NCBI RefSeq assembly: GCF_003719195.1
Contig: NZ_CP024996.1
Location: 806,001 to 870,000, forward strand
Source: Herbaspirillum rubrisubalbicans
GTDB taxonomy: Bacteria; Pseudomonadota; Gammaproteobacteria; Burkholderiales; Burkholderiaceae_D
DNA: 64,000 nt
Reading direction: 5' to 3'
Every line of letters starts with the position of its first letter. Positions within the stretch are counted from its first letter, which is position 1. Under the pieces are notes generated by a model. It was not told the origin of the DNA. It ran no database searches and was given only the letters and a program-made list of their open reading frames with translations. Position numbers and translations under genes: made by a program. This document shows, in pieces, positions 47,751 to 55,070 of the stretch.

Positions 47751-48153
47751 TGGCAGCCTCCTGCTCGTCTTCATTGCTCATCATGGAGTAGAGCAGTTCC
47801 AGGCGTTTCGTGATTCCGGCGGTGAAAGTCTCCACAGCCAGGACCGGAGCGACCTGGCCCGGCGTCAACGCAAAGTGCTCAGGGAAATGCTTGGAGGAAG
47901 ATTCTAAGGAGGTGGTGAGGTCGGCAATGTCGCTGACCGACCAACTAAAACGTTTCGCGCGATCCCCTGTCAGCACGATGTTTGGGCTGTAATCAGGGAG
48001 CGCTTTTTCGATGGTGGGCGGCATCTCTTCCAGCGCCTTTGCATCCGCTGGCGCCAGGGGCGACGTCGCACCAATCCCTTTGAGGGCGGCGGACAGCATG
48101 GAGATGGCCGACTGCAGATCAGCCGAAGTGGCAGGGGTCTGTGCGCGGCTCAT
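47737..48153 (-). CDS. Hypothetical phage protein (138 residues)
   Basis: The protein starts MSRAQTPATSADLQSAISML at the ATG at 48153, overlapping the previous stop by four bases (ATGA). It is mostly helical-looking with no motif I recognise. It separates the two paralogous small genes of the operon. Its stop overlaps the next start. Confidence 0.65.
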   Translation of the reverse strand: MSRAQTPATSADLQSAISMLSAALKGIGATSPLAPADAKALEEMPPTIEKALPDYSPNIVLTGDRAKRFSWSVSDIADLTTSLESSSKHFPEHFALTPGQVAPVLAVETFTAGITKRLELLYSMMSNEDEQEAANGGT

Positions 48154-48446
48154 TTGATCGACCTCTTGAATTCCTTGCGGACGTCCAGCTCCTCCTCGTC
48201 GAAGGCCGCGGTATGCGAAACGATCTTGGCCGTCGGATGCGTCTTGCGAATCTGGCGCAAGCGCTTCTTCGCCTTGTAGCGGCTGGAAAGGGGAGGCGAG
48301 AGGAATGCCACATCTACCAGGCAAAGCTTGCCGTCTTGGATGCGCGCCATTCCCTTTTGTACCTGGAAAAAGGTCACATAAAGCCGCTCGGCTTGGGTGA
48401 TGCGCCGGCGATGCGCGCGCAACTCGGGGGTGTTGACCAGCTTCAT
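48150..48446 (-). CDS. Small basic phage protein, paralogue of the 47463-47750 gene
   Basis: The 98-residue protein has a basic N-terminus (RAHRRRITQAERL) and the block FFQVQKGMARIQDGKL...VDVAFLSPPLSSRYKAKKRLRQIRKTHPTAK shared with its paralogue downstream. The start at 48446 overlaps the previous stop (ATGA). It belongs to the leftward operon. Function unknown. Confidence 0.68.
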   Translation of the reverse strand: MKLVNTPELRAHRRRITQAERLYVTFFQVQKGMARIQDGKLCLVDVAFLSPPLSSRYKAKKRLRQIRKTHPTAKIVSHTAAFDEEELDVRKEFKRSIK

Positions 48447-48763
48447 TTGGCAACTCCTTTGCGGCGCTTTTCTTCCGCCTGTACTGCGAATTCGACGCTG
48501 GAGAGGATCCAGTCGGCGCCCTTTTCATCGGCTGTTTGGTAGAGCTCCTGCAGGTGCTCGAGATCTGGGCAGGGCGGGCGGATCGCATTGGCCGGAGCTT
48601 GGTCGCCTTGGCGCGAACCATGGAACTCCCAGTGCTGAGTGGCTCGCAGCTGCCGGCGTAATTTGCCCAGGTTCAGGCATCCCTTTTTCGGACCACGGAA
48701 GATCGGGTTGACCACCTTGGGCCGATCGAAAGCCGCGTGCGTCAAGATGATGGCGGTCTTCAT
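48443..48763 (-). CDS. Hypothetical phage protein (106 residues)
   Basis: The protein begins MKTAIILTHAAFDRPKVVNP and contains a basic central part (KLRRQLRATQHWEFHGSRQG). No family recognised. It overlaps both neighbours by four bases (ATGA at each junction), typical of tightly coupled phage early genes. Confidence 0.65.
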   Translation of the reverse strand: MKTAIILTHAAFDRPKVVNPIFRGPKKGCLNLGKLRRQLRATQHWEFHGSRQGDQAPANAIRPPCPDLEHLQELYQTADEKGADWILSSVEFAVQAEEKRRKGVAK

Positions 48764-48996
48764 TTGGCCACCTCTTCACGATATGCAACGACCATGCGGT
48801 GGGCGCTCTCGGAGAGGTTCTTGGCCAGGGACGTCAGGGTGACGACCCGGCCAGCACCTGTGCCGTTGAGTTCGCAGGCCATGTCCAGTAAGACCCGCAT
48901 CAACTCTTTTTGCTGCTCGCAGACCGTCTCGATTTCATCGATGGTCGGCGGCACTACCTTGACGCTGGACGCGCCTGTGCTACTATTTCTGCTCAT
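48760..48996 (-). CDS. Hypothetical phage protein (78 residues)
   Basis: AGGAG nine bases before the ATG at 48996 supports this start over an ATG at 49026. The protein is helical-looking (TIDEIETVCEQQKELMRVLL) and of unknown function. It belongs to the leftward operon. Confidence 0.6.
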   Translation of the reverse strand: MSRNSSTGASSVKVVPPTIDEIETVCEQQKELMRVLLDMACELNGTGAGRVVTLTSLAKNLSESAHRMVVAYREEVAK

Positions 48997-49029
48997 GGAA
49001 TTAGCTCCTGACAGGGTGAGTTTCATCAG

Positions 49030-49063
49030 GCCGCCAAGTGTTAGCGCACTTGGCGGCTTTTTT
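49030..49063 (+). terminator. Plus-strand terminator between two leftward genes
   Basis: GCCGCCAAGTG and CACTTGGCGGC form an 11-base perfect stem with loop TTAGCG, followed by TTTTTT on the plus strand only. It therefore points against the direction of the genes on both sides. Confidence 0.75.
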
Positions 49064-49289
49064 ATTGCTTGTTGATTTCCAACAAGCGCTGGGAGATTTT
49101 GGTGAGATCGGCGGCATAGCGGGCCGTCACCTGGACTAGCGTTTCGATGCCTGGGGTTTCTTCTGCGAGACTTCGCTCTGCTAGTTCGACGAGCGATGCA
49201 ATGGTGGCCGCAGTGATCTCAAGATCATTGGCGACCCGTGCAATTTCTATTTGTTTAGCCTGAAGTAACTCGGCGGTCGAATGCAGCAT
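49062..49289 (-). CDS. Hypothetical phage protein, first gene of the leftward operon
   Basis: The 75-residue, helical, acidic protein (MLHSTAELLQAKQIEIARVA at the start) has GAGG just before its ATG. It lies first behind the operator-like cluster at 49343-49371, where the leftward early promoter is expected. No family recognised; its position is that of lambda N or of small host-takeover genes. Confidence 0.6.
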   Translation of the reverse strand: MLHSTAELLQAKQIEIARVANDLEITAATIASLVELAERSLAEETPGIETLVQVTARYAADLTKISQRLLEINKQ

Positions 49290-49342
49290 ATGCCCTCACA
49301 TCAAATTGACTGAATCGGTGCATACAATTTATACCAGTAAAT

Positions 49343-49371
49343 CTAGTAATGCAAGAAAAACTAGTATTTAG
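49343..49371. promoter_or_regulatory. OL-like operator cluster
   Basis: CTAGTAATGCAAG (49343-49355) differs at two positions from the perfect palindrome CTAGCAATGCTAG, the complement of the sequence at 49927-49939. CTAGTATTTAG (49361-49371) is a shorter relative. They lie directly upstream of the leftward operon, as expected for repressor sites controlling it. Confidence 0.5.
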
Positions 49372-49456
49372 TTCTATGAAGTAATTTGGCGCGTTGCGGT
49401 GCTGCGCGAGAGATGAGGGGGGGATAGAAATTACGGGCCGCTGTTGAAGCGATTAT

Positions 49457-49879
49457 TTATTTCTTGTAAGAGAAATTCTGGTCATCTTCACTATCGTCAA
49501 TAGGAAAGCCAAAAGCTTTGAGTTGTGCAAGGATCGCTTGCTTTTTCTCAGTGCTATCCAGTTTGTCAAATGACTGCGCAACTCGTAATGCCGTCATCGA
49601 TATCCCTGCTTCCGAGGCTGCGAAAACATCGGTGTAGTCCACCCTTTTTTTCTCGCGTGTAGAGGCCGAACTTCCTCCGTCGCCAAATAGTAGATATTCA
49701 GGTGTGGTCTGCAATGCCGCAGCTACCGCAGCAAGGCGCTCCCGCTTTGGCGCTGTCCCGTCTTCTTTTTCCCATTGCTGAACAGTCTGCCATGCAGAAA
49801 CGCCGACTAAGTCGGCAAGCGTCAGCATGCTCATTCCGCGAGCTTCGCGAAGTTGTTTGATTCGGGCGTGGATTGACAT
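49457..49879 (-). CDS. CI-like phage repressor without a LexA-type peptidase domain
   Basis: The 140-residue protein has an N-terminal XRE helix-turn-helix (about residues 4-62: IKQLREARGMSMLTLADLVG and WQTVQQWEKEDGTAPKRE). A short acidic C-terminal region follows with no S24 Ser/Lys autoprotease motifs, so induction would not use the usual RecA cleavage. It is divergent from the cro-like gene with operator-like CTAG palindromes between them. I infer that it is the lysogenic repressor. Confidence 0.82.
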   Translation of the reverse strand: MSIHARIKQLREARGMSMLTLADLVGVSAWQTVQQWEKEDGTAPKRERLAAVAAALQTTPEYLLFGDGGSSASTREKKRVDYTDVFAASEAGISMTALRVAQSFDKLDSTEKKQAILAQLKAFGFPIDDSEDDQNFSYKK

Positions 49880-49896
49880 GGCGTTTATCGTAATCA

Positions 49897-49948
49897 CTAG
49901 TTTTTGTTGTGTCACCACAGGATAAACTAGCATTGCTAGAAAATCTAG
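49897..49948. promoter_or_regulatory. OR-like operator region between repressor and cro
   Basis: The 75 bases between the divergent starts contain CTAG at 49897, 49927, 49936 and 49945. The pair at 49927-49939 forms the 13-bp palindrome CTAGCATTGCTAG. CTAG is normally rare in proteobacterial DNA, so the clustering is meaningful. Confidence 0.6.
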
Positions 49949-49963
49949 TGTACGATGATTTTC

Positions 49964-50203
49964 ATGAACGGAATCGAGAAAACCATCGCGCATTTCAAAA
50001 GCCTTTCGGGCGTGGCTCGGGCGTTGAATCTGAGCGGATATCAAGTGGTGCAGCAATGGCGCGAATCCGGTCGCGTTCCTGCCGAGTACTGCCCGAAGAT
50101 CGAGGAATTGACCGAGGGAGAAGTGCGGTGCGAGGAACTCAATGACCGCGTCAACTGGGCTTACCTGCGCCAAACGTCGGTCGCGTCAACCGCAGTGGGC
50201 TGA
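49964..50203 (+). CDS. Cro-like/YdaS-like helix-turn-helix protein
   Basis: The 79-residue protein (from the ATG at 49964; an ATG at 49955 is also possible) contains FKSLSGVARALNLSGYQVVQQWRESGRVP, a YdaS/Cro-type DNA-binding unit in which the start codon of the recognition helix is VVQQW. It opens the rightward early operon opposite the repressor. By analogy it represses the repressor gene during lytic growth. Confidence 0.8.
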   Translation: MNGIEKTIAHFKSLSGVARALNLSGYQVVQQWRESGRVPAEYCPKIEELTEGEVRCEELNDRVNWAYLRQTSVASTAVG

Positions 50204-50205
50204 TC

Positions 50206-50625
50206 ATGCTCACCCATGTGCCCATCGGCCCCATGCCAGACGGTACCTACGCCATCGGGTATTCCACACCCGGGTGCTCAGTGATGACTGTCGTATCGAC
50301 GGGCATGACGAAGCAGCGCGCCCAGGAAGAGGCGGCGCGGCTGAATGAAGAGCAGCAGGCCCGCGCCGACAAGATCCTGCGCGACCAGGAGCACCGTAAT
50401 AGGGTGCTCGGGCTCACACCAGCCATTGACTACCTGCCCGACTGGATGCCGGACACACCGGTCGCCATCGCTGCGCGCATGAAAGTCGCAGATGCAGAGC
50501 AGCAGAAGAGGGCCGCCGCGATTGAGCGCGACCGCCAGCTGCAGATGCGACCGGAGACTTTGCGGCCGGTCACTGACTACCTTTCCGAAATTGAGCTGGC
50601 CGACGGGGCCGAGGAGGGCGAGTGA
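50206..50625 (+). CDS. Hypothetical phage early protein (139 residues)
   Basis: The protein begins MLTHVPIGPMPDGTYAIGYS and has a long Gln/Arg/Glu-rich helical middle that may form a coiled coil (RAQEEAARLNEEQQARADKI). No family recognised. It follows cro by two bases. The end overlaps the next gene by GTGA. Confidence 0.65.
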   Translation: MLTHVPIGPMPDGTYAIGYSTPGCSVMTVVSTGMTKQRAQEEAARLNEEQQARADKILRDQEHRNRVLGLTPAIDYLPDWMPDTPVAIAARMKVADAEQQKRAAAIERDRQLQMRPETLRPVTDYLSEIELADGAEEGE

Positions 50626-50915
50626 AGCGCCACAAAATCCGCCCCTCACGCAAGGCATCAGCCTATGTGAACCAAATCTTGTATCGCTGGGCCTCGCGGT
50701 TGGCGCGCGAGGAATATCTTGCGCAACGATCTCCCGAGGAGATGCAGCGTGCTGAAGCCTATGTCGCTCAAGAAGTGGAGCGGGAGCGGCGTATCCGGGA
50801 AAAGGCAGCTAAGCGGCCCACCCGCATTCGCGCTGAACAGCATCTGATTGCCTGGCGTAACCGGACGCAGGCCGCACCGGTCGACCCCGGCTTTTTCAAT
50901 GACTGGTGGATATGA
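50622..50915 (+). CDS. Hypothetical phage early protein (97 residues)
   Basis: Very basic protein starting at a GTG that overlaps the preceding stop; GGAGGGC is just upstream. It contains AEAYVAQEVERERRIREKAA, a charged helix. Function unknown. Its end overlaps the stop of the opposite-strand gene at 50896 by 20 bases. Confidence 0.62.
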   Translation: MKRHKIRPSRKASAYVNQILYRWASRLAREEYLAQRSPEEMQRAEAYVAQEVERERRIREKAAKRPTRIRAEQHLIAWRNRTQAAPVDPGFFNDWWI

Positions 50916-51144
50916 GCCGTGCTATTAACGCAGCGAGTTGGAACTCGCGCTCCTCCAGAACCGCATCGCTGACCTGTTGCGCGGGAGCCATGTCTGCGGC
51001 GTATTGCAACTGGGAATTCAACTGCTTGAGCAAAGTGTCCTTCTGCTTTGGACTCAGCAGTTTCCAGGCTGCCTCATTAACTTTTTTGAGAGCGTCGATC
51101 TGGCATTCGAGCCGCAGGAGGTCGCTCAGTTCTTCATTTCCCAT
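50896..51144 (-). CDS. Reverse-strand gene inside the rightward early operon (82 residues)
   Basis: The protein starts MGNEELSDLLRLECQIDALK with AAGGA seven bases before its ATG at 51144, a convincing ribosome site. It is helical-looking. It runs against all neighbours between the 97-residue gene and the replication gene, so it needs its own promoter and may be expressed in the lysogen. No family recognised. Confidence 0.6.
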   Translation of the reverse strand: MGNEELSDLLRLECQIDALKKVNEAAWKLLSPKQKDTLLKQLNSQLQYAADMAPAQQVSDAVLEEREFQLAALIARLISTSH

Positions 51145-51252
51145 GCGCGTTCCTTTCGTGAACACAGTTGATAGGGGTGAGAGCCTTGATTGTGTCACGG
51201 CTGCGAACGCGCTCCCTTTTTCGGTGGTGCGCCCCGAGCGCAGGTGGTACTG

Positions 51253-52329
51253 ATGGCGCGAACACAGAATAGTCCTCAGGTCGAAGACGGCTTCATCAGA
51301 ATCGCCAATGAGCTGCTGGAGGCCATCCTGGCTTTCGGCTTCACTCAGCGCGAGCTGCTGGTGCTGCTGGCCATCATGCGCAAGACCTATGGCTTCAACA
51401 AGAAGGCTGACGACATGTCGGCCAGCCAGATTGCCGGCCTGTGCAACATGGCTCGGTCGCACGTCACCGCCACCCTGGGCAGCCTCGCCAGCCGGAACAT
51501 CATCACCAAAAGCGCAGGCACTTTCGGATCCGTTATCGGCATCCAAAAGAACCACAGAAAATGGGTTGGAAATGATCTTTTCACTACCCCGCCAAGTGGT
51601 ACCGATTCGGTACAGGGTGGTACTGATTCGGTACAGGTCGGTGGTACCGATTCGGTACAGGGGCACGATGATGGAGAAAATGATGGAAATTTCGCCTCTG
51701 AGAGCACTTCATTTGCCCTGGAAGCCGCGCCATTACTAGATTCTGATGGTACCGATTCGGTACACCCTGGTACCAATTCGGTACATGTACCGATTCGGTG
51801 CGCTACTGGTACCGATTCGGTACAGGTCGGTGGTACCGATTCGGTACACACAAAAGACACTATTCCAAAAGACACTAAACAAAAGACATCTTCTTCGTCA
51901 TCTGGCGATGACGTGCGGCTCTGCCCGATCGGTTCTTTGGTCAATTTGTACCACGAACTTTTGCCGAAAAATCCCAAGGTCCTGCAGGTCACCGAAGCGC
52001 GGAAAAAATCGATCCGAGCGCGATGGGGTGAAGCGGCCACGTTGGAGGCTGCGCCGTTCGGCTACGAGTCCAAGACGGCTGGCCTGGACGCCTGGCGATC
52101 GTTCTTCGCGTACTGCGCAAAGTCGGACTTCCTGACCGGCAAGGTGCCTGGCCGTGATGGCAAGAAGCCGTTCCGTGCTGGCCTCGATTTCCTGTTTTCG
52201 CCCAGCGGCTTCGCCAAGACGCTCGAGGGGACGTACCACGACGGCATTGCTCCCGTGCATGCGGCATCGTCCGCCCACGCTGATGGCGAATCCTGGCGCC
52301 GAGACCCACGGTTTGCGGGGGCGAAATGA
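51253..52329 (+). CDS. Phage replication initiator, O-protein-like, containing the origin
   Basis: From the ATG at 51253 the protein has 358 residues. The N-terminal 100 residues match the phage replication protein O type winged helix (VEDGFIRIANELLEAILAFG, FTQRELLVLLAIMRKTYGF and the NMARSHVTATLGSLASRNII region). Residues 116-199 are a low-complexity segment with repeated GTDSVQ/GTDSVH, coded by the palindromic iterons. The C-terminus resembles helicase-interaction parts of such initiators. It binds the origin and recruits helicase, as lambda O does. Helicase-like gene follows. Confidence 0.85.
   Translation: MARTQNSPQVEDGFIRIANELLEAILAFGFTQRELLVLLAIMRKTYGFNKKADDMSASQIAGLCNMARSHVTATLGSLASRNIITKSAGTFGSVIGIQKNHRKWVGNDLFTTPPSGTDSVQGGTDSVQVGGTDSVQGHDDGENDGNFASESTSFALEAAPLLDSDGTDSVHPGTNSVHVPIRCATGTDSVQVGGTDSVHTKDTIPKDTKQKTSSSSSGDDVRLCPIGSLVNLYHELLPKNPKVLQVTEARKKSIRARWGEAATLEAAPFGYESKTAGLDAWRSFFAYCAKSDFLTGKVPGRDGKKPFRAGLDFLFSPSGFAKTLEGTYHDGIAPVHAASSAHADGESWRRDPRFAGAK
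51599..51847. repeat. Eight palindromic iterons, probable phage replication origin
   Basis: The 15-bp palindrome GTACCGATTCGGTAC occurs at 51599, 51620 (one change), 51644, 51749, 51770 (one change), 51787 (one change), 51809 and 51833. Within each cluster (three, then five copies) starts are 17-24 bases apart, about two helical turns. The array is inside the initiator gene, as lambda ori is inside gene O. It is read in frame as GTDSVQ-type repeats. Confidence 0.8.
51852..51889. repeat. Three AAAAGACA direct repeats beside the iterons
   Basis: AAAAGACAC at 51852 and 51867 and AAAAGACAT at 51881 follow the last iteron directly. The stretch is the most A-rich part of the gene, so it could be the DNA-unwinding element of the origin. 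Confidence 0.45.
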
Positions 52330-52733
52330 GCGCGATTCCCAAAGGCGCCCAGGCCATCATCGATGCTCGCATACGTGGCCAGAAGCCCGACGAGCTGATC
52401 CTGGTCTCGCTGATCGGGCCCGTGGCCGAGGCCAATCACACCGTGTTCGTGAACCCGAACGGTGCCTACGACTGGCGCTGGGTGATCGGCCTGCAGCTGT
52501 GCCTCATGGTCAACGCAGCAACGCGCCGGGCAGCCAGGGACCTACTGCTGACCATTGGCAAGAATTCCCCATCCCAGCTCCACGTCTGGAACGTGGACCA
52601 GTTCCAGGGCGTACGCGTCGTCGTGCTGCCGAGTCCAGCCGACATCGAAAAGCCTCGGGTCGCCTGGCGCTGGGCGATGGAGTTCGAGCCGTGGCCCGAC
52701 TTCGATAACGAAAATTTTGCATGGAGCCCATGA
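52326..52733 (+). CDS. Hypothetical phage protein in the replication operon (135 residues)
   Basis: The protein begins MSAIPKGAQAIIDARIRGQK and overlaps the initiator stop by four bases (ATGA). It includes the hydrophobic TVFVNPNGAYDWRWVIGLQL region. No family recognised. It is translationally coupled to both the initiator and the helicase gene. Confidence 0.65.
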   Translation: MSAIPKGAQAIIDARIRGQKPDELILVSLIGPVAEANHTVFVNPNGAYDWRWVIGLQLCLMVNAATRRAARDLLLTIGKNSPSQLHVWNVDQFQGVRVVVLPSPADIEKPRVAWRWAMEFEPWPDFDNENFAWSP

Positions 52734-53671
52734 TGCACACCATTCCCGATGACATCGATTTTTCGGCCTACATGGACGAGCCGCCGGCCGAGCACAGGGT
52801 GGTGCCGGCCAGCTCCCTCCTGGACTCGGTCATTGACCACTTTTTCAAGCCTTCCGATGCGCCCAAGATCCAGATGGGCTGGCGCAAGACGCATGGCGAT
52901 TTCGAGTTCCGGCCAGCCGAGGTGAGCTTGTGGGCCGGCATCAACGGCCATGGCAAGAGTCAGGTGGTGGGACAGGTCAGCCTTGACCTGATGGACCAGC
53001 ACCAGCGCGTCTGTATCGCCTCGCTGGAGATGGCGCCGCCCAAGGTAATGGCCCGCATGGCGCGGCAGGCCGGCGGCCGTCTCGACGTCACCGTGCCCTT
53101 CCTGAAGGCATTCCATCGCTGGACCGACAACCGCCTGTGGATCTACGACCACGTGGGCAGCAGCGACCCGCGCACCATCCTCGCGGTGATCCGCTATGCG
53201 GTCGAGAAATTCGGTGTGCAGCATTTCGTGGTCGACAACCTGGCCAAGGTGATCGCGCAGGAGGACGACTACAACGGCCAGAAGGCCTTCGTGAATAGCC
53301 TCTGTACGATCGCGAAAGATACCGGGGTGCATGTGCACCTGGTGCTGCACGTGAAGAAGGGGGACAGCGAGCACAGGATGCCCGGCAAGTTCGATATCAA
53401 GGGCTCGGGCGCCATTGCCGACCTGGTCGACAACATCTTCATCGTCTGGCGGAACAAGGCCAAGGAAGACGAGATCCGGAAGGGCAATCACGAAAACGTG
53501 GATGCACCGGACTGCATCGTGAACTTGGAGAAGCAGCGGCACGGGGAGACCGAGGGCTCCTACGGCCTCTGGTTCGATCCGAACTCCATGCAGTACCTCG
53601 AATCTCGGCTGGACCGGCCCAAGGTCTACCGCATCGATCCTGGTCTCACAGCCGCCCAGGTGGAGTTCTGA
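52730..53671 (+). CDS. DnaB-like replicative helicase (RecA-fold ATPase)
   Basis: The 313-residue protein is a compact helicase core without the N-terminal primase-binding domain of DnaB. Walker A is WAGINGHGKSQVVGQ near residues 66-80. The conserved Glu of CIASLEMAPPKVMARM, the Walker B QHFVVDNLAKV, and the arginine-finger/linker region follow. It resembles the C-terminal half of T7 gp4 or Twinkle-type helicases. The ATG at 52730 overlaps the previous stop. It probably unwinds DNA at the adjacent iteron origin. Confidence 0.85.
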   Translation: MMHTIPDDIDFSAYMDEPPAEHRVVPASSLLDSVIDHFFKPSDAPKIQMGWRKTHGDFEFRPAEVSLWAGINGHGKSQVVGQVSLDLMDQHQRVCIASLEMAPPKVMARMARQAGGRLDVTVPFLKAFHRWTDNRLWIYDHVGSSDPRTILAVIRYAVEKFGVQHFVVDNLAKVIAQEDDYNGQKAFVNSLCTIAKDTGVHVHLVLHVKKGDSEHRMPGKFDIKGSGAIADLVDNIFIVWRNKAKEDEIRKGNHENVDAPDCIVNLEKQRHGETEGSYGLWFDPNSMQYLESRLDRPKVYRIDPGLTAAQVEF

Positions 53672-53673
53672 TC

Positions 53674-53970
53674 ATGCTCTACCCCGCCACCCTATCTGCC
53701 GATCTGCAGTACCTGGCCCAGCGCTACGCGTGGAACGACGAGGACAAGTCCGAGGTGCGCGCGGCTTTTACCGACAACCCCGAGATGGTCCACTTCTTCA
53801 CGGTCTTGGCCGCGGCCCACCGAGCCGGATACGAGCAATGCGCCTCGAATGGCTTCATCCGCCTGCAGGCGTGGTGCGCCGATCAGGGCATCGGCGACCC
53901 GTTCGCTGCTGGCTTCGACTTGCCGGCCCTTGATGCGATGGCGTTGCACCTACGAAAGGAACATGCATGA
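53674..53970 (+). CDS. Hypothetical phage protein (98 residues)
   Basis: The protein begins MLYPATLSADLQYLAQRYAW and is mostly helical. It follows the helicase gene by two bases and overlaps the next gene by four (ATGA). No family recognised; its place suggests a replication accessory role. Confidence 0.6.
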   Translation: MLYPATLSADLQYLAQRYAWNDEDKSEVRAAFTDNPEMVHFFTVLAAAHRAGYEQCASNGFIRLQAWCADQGIGDPFAAGFDLPALDAMALHLRKEHA

Positions 53971-54899
53971 GGACGAAACAGACTGTTCCAGAGGACGTGC
54001 GTAGGCGCGTCCTGGAACTGCGCCACACCTGCTCCCTGCAGGAGGTGTCCAGGCACACGGGCGTCCCGCTCGGAACCGTGAAGACGATCTGCTCGCGCTC
54101 GGGCGTATTTCGGGATAACCCGAAGCACCGCGCGTTGTTCGCGCTGCCGCCCATCGTTGAGAGCGAATCGCGCCAACTTGCGGTGCCGACCATGCCGCCG
54201 CAAGAGAAGGTGACCGGCGATAAGGAGATCGATGCGGTTCTGTGGCTGCAACAGGTGGTTGCAACTGGTCAGGCGGACTTGATCGCGAAGGCTATGGAGG
54301 CATTGAAGAAGATCAAGACCCCGATGGCGATTCTGGAAAAGCGCTACCGCGATTTCGTGATGAGGAAGAACCCTGGGAACTTGTTTGCCTTGCTGCCGAC
54401 GATTGGCTTCGGGAAATTGAACGACCAGGCTGAGCGTGCCGTCAGCCGCAATGCTTCAGCCCAGGAAGCGATTGCGAGGTTCGGAAGTGAAGACGCCTGT
54501 TTCATCAGTACGCCGGCCGAGGAATTCATTATCGCTCTGCTGAAGGAAGTCGACTTCATAGGCGAGGATGACTTCGGCCTCCCTCAGTTGACCGATGAAG
54601 TGAAAACCTGCTTCCAGCAGGTTTCGGACTACCTGCCGCATACCCTCTCTGACTGCCTTCATGAGCTGCGCTACTGGAATGACCTGTACCGCTTGCGTCA
54701 TGCGCTTGACCCAAATTGTGGCGATTCCATTCACGAAGAATGGGTGCGTCGCGATTTCATCTTCCACCTGATGGCCACGATCCGGCCGAAAGACCGGGAT
54801 GAGGCTGCCACAGTCATGCGGTTCATGTTTGACGATGACGATGGCAACCATATGGACAAGAAAGAAGCAAGGGACATCCTGCTCAACTTGGTCGGATGA
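53967..54899 (+). CDS. Phage protein with N-terminal helix-turn-helix (310 residues)
   Basis: The first 50 residues look like a homeodomain/resolvase-type helix-turn-helix (VLELRHTCSLQEVSRHTGVP followed by GTVKTICSRSG). The remainder is helical with no family I recognise. It ends the replication block, and a long palindrome lies just behind it. A role in control of the middle or late genes is possible but not shown. Confidence 0.6.
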   Translation: MRTKQTVPEDVRRRVLELRHTCSLQEVSRHTGVPLGTVKTICSRSGVFRDNPKHRALFALPPIVESESRQLAVPTMPPQEKVTGDKEIDAVLWLQQVVATGQADLIAKAMEALKKIKTPMAILEKRYRDFVMRKNPGNLFALLPTIGFGKLNDQAERAVSRNASAQEAIARFGSEDACFISTPAEEFIIALLKEVDFIGEDDFGLPQLTDEVKTCFQQVSDYLPHTLSDCLHELRYWNDLYRLRHALDPNCGDSIHEEWVRRDFIFHLMATIRPKDRDEAATVMRFMFDDDDGNHMDKKEARDILLNLVG

Positions 54900-54906
54900 G
54901 CAATGA

Positions 54907-54925
54907 ACATCTCTTCAAGAGATGT
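54907..54925. promoter_or_regulatory. 19-bp perfect palindrome after the replication genes
   Basis: ACATCTCTT and AAGAGATGT are perfect complements around a single C. No T-run follows, so an operator or processing site is more likely than a terminator. It lies in a 170-base gap that also has the small hairpin AGTTG-TCGCG-CAACT near 55030. Confidence 0.5.
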
Positions 54926-55070
54926 AGTTTCCGGGGCACAAGAACGGGTGAATGCAACGCTCAGAGCCTCATTTCCTCGCGCGTGCGCGCGCGTTTGCGG
55001 TACGTGACAGAACCGATTTGGTCGGGTCAGTTGTCGCGCAACTTTGTAGCACCAACCACAGGAGAAAAGC

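Noticed and set aside
51599..51847. Regularly spaced repeats that could suggest a CRISPR array
   Set aside because: Repeats are 15 bp, spacers only 2-9 bp within clusters, everything is in frame inside a replication gene, and there are no cas genes. Iterons explain them.
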